A stretch of 6,465 nt of DNA from assembly GCA_035561355.1 (NCBI GenBank), contig DATMXS010000293.1:1-6465 (forward strand), in the 5' to 3' direction. A program made the translations under genes and the position numbers. Source of the stretch: DATMXS01 sp035561355 (GTDB lineage Bacteria > Acidobacteriota > Terriglobia > Bryobacterales > Bryobacteraceae). The notes under the pieces are model-generated. The model saw only the letters and a list, made by a program, of their open reading frames with translations. It ran no database searches and was not told the origin of the DNA. Every line of letters starts with the position of its first letter. Positions within the stretch are counted from its first letter, which is position 1. This document shows positions 6,102 to 6,465 of this stretch, in pieces.

Positions 6102-6459
6102 ATGTTATCAGAGAATACGTCCCGTCTGGACTGCAGCAGTCCGGATTTCAAGCTGTCAGTGGCGCAACGGATCGCCGGCGGCGAAAGCGTCAGTGCGCTG
6201 CACCACTAGCTCGGCATCAAGCGTAGCGTGCTGTACCGCTGGCGGGATGCCTATCTCAAGGAAGGCGCCCGGCGGGGTGCAGCGGTCGAAGGCGCCGGAG
6301 GATCCGGCGGTGGCGAAGATTGCTGAGTTGGAGCGGAAGGTCGGCCAGCAGGCCCTGCAAATCGATTTTTTGCGAGGAGCCTTCAAGCGGGTAAAGGAGT
6401 TACGCCAGAAGAGCATCGCGTTTGGCGGAACGGCATCTACGGAGAGATCCGGCGAATGA
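6102..6459 (+). pseudogene. IS3-family transposase orfA, broken by nonsense codon and frameshift
   Basis: From ATG 6102 the frame reads MLSENTSRLD and then SPDFKLSVAQRIAGGE and VSALHH, meets TAG at 6207-6209, and continues LGIKRSVLYRWRDAYLKEGA. This is the helix-turn-helix of IS3-type OrfA; relatives commonly have Glu at the stop, one base change from GAG. Past about 6262-6290 the family similarity moves to the next frame: DPAVAKIAELERK then VGQQALQIDFLRGAFKRVKELRQ, the leucine-zipper part, which ends at TGA 6457-6459. A single-base loss or gain in the GC-rich stretch would explain the shift. With both lesions no complete OrfA can be made. An ATG at 6085 opens the zipper frame across its whole length, but its first 60 or so residues are an out-of-frame reading of the HTH and not a real N-terminus. 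OrfA normally binds the inverted repeats and forms the OrfAB fusion. Confidence 0.75.
6366..6372 (+). promoter_or_regulatory. Candidate -1 ribosomal frameshift site (T TTT TTG) in the IS
   Basis: A run of six T then G sits in the orfA zipper frame as GAT TTT TTG, forming an X XXY YYZ slippery heptamer. A -1 slip here enters the orfB frame at 6372, which is open to the window end. IS3 elements commonly make OrfAB this way, though often on A-rich sites. No convincing downstream stem or well-spaced upstream Shine-Dalgarno is seen. Confidence 0.3.
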
Positions 6460-6465
6460 TGCAGC
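6372..6465 (+). CDS. IS3-family transposase orfB, N-terminal fragment
   Basis: The -1 frame relative to the orfA zipper reads EEHRVWRNGIYGEIRRMMQ near the window end, resembling the N-terminal GIYxEIRxM lead-in of IS3-type OrfB proteins, which precedes the HTH_21 and DDE integrase domains. The frame is open from 6327 to the last base. The start given is the point entered by a slip at the T-run; a separate start such as ATG 6456 is also possible. The catalytic domain is outside the window, so intactness cannot be judged. Confidence 0.5.

Larger units (their letters stand above)
6084..6465 (+). mobile_element. IS3-type insertion sequence, left part, degraded, running off the window
   Basis: The stretch holds a damaged orfA (HTH plus leucine zipper) followed by the beginning of orfB in the -1 frame, the layout of IS3-family elements. 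It lies directly upstream of, and divergent from, the RAYT fossil. The right end is beyond the window, so terminal inverted repeats and target duplications cannot be assigned and the left boundary given here is only approximate. Confidence 0.65.

Noticed and set aside
6085..6459. 124-codon plus-strand open frame taken as one intact protein
   Set aside because: Only its C-terminal half (zipper) is real transposase; the first half is an out-of-frame reading of the HTH region, whose correct frame contains a stop.

Overview
The window comes from a GC-rich, Gram-negative (two-membrane) bacterium. It carries genes for an efflux pump spanning both membranes, including a lipid-anchored outer-membrane channel. 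The phylum cannot be fixed from the sequence; Acidobacteriota or Proteobacteria would fit the mix of RND pump, RAYT and IS3-type remnants, but that is only an impression.

Positions 1-4977 are an efflux operon read left to right: the C-terminal end of a periplasmic adaptor (MFP, AcrA/MexA type; start outside the window), a complete 1069-aa HAE1-type RND pump (AcrB/MexB type), and a complete 470-aa outer-membrane factor lipoprotein (OprM/NodT type). The genes are tightly linked. The pump's Shine-Dalgarno overlaps the adaptor's stop codon, the pump starts with TTG, and the pump stop and channel start share ATGA. Together they would form one proton-driven tripartite pump. No regulator or operon promoter lies in the window.

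Positions 4978-6465 are different: one intact small gene among gene fossils. At about 5050-5225 is the C-terminal tail of an amidohydrolase, cut off upstream by stops and frameshifts. At 5286-5798 is an intact DUF2127-family membrane protein. At 5801-6075, on the minus strand, is a collapsed REP-associated (Y1/IS200-like) transposase that has lost its catalytic middle. From about 6084 to the window end is the left part of an IS3-type insertion sequence, whose orfA has a nonsense codon and a frameshift and whose orfB begins in the -1 frame. These remnants were recognised by translating all frames and joining family motifs across stops.

I see no rRNA, tRNA, CRISPR array, riboswitch, strong terminator or sign of a wholly new system. 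The most worthwhile observations are the three side-by-side fossils, a low-complexity insertion in the pump's docking region, an atypical lipobox, and a possible leaderless start of the DUF2127 gene.
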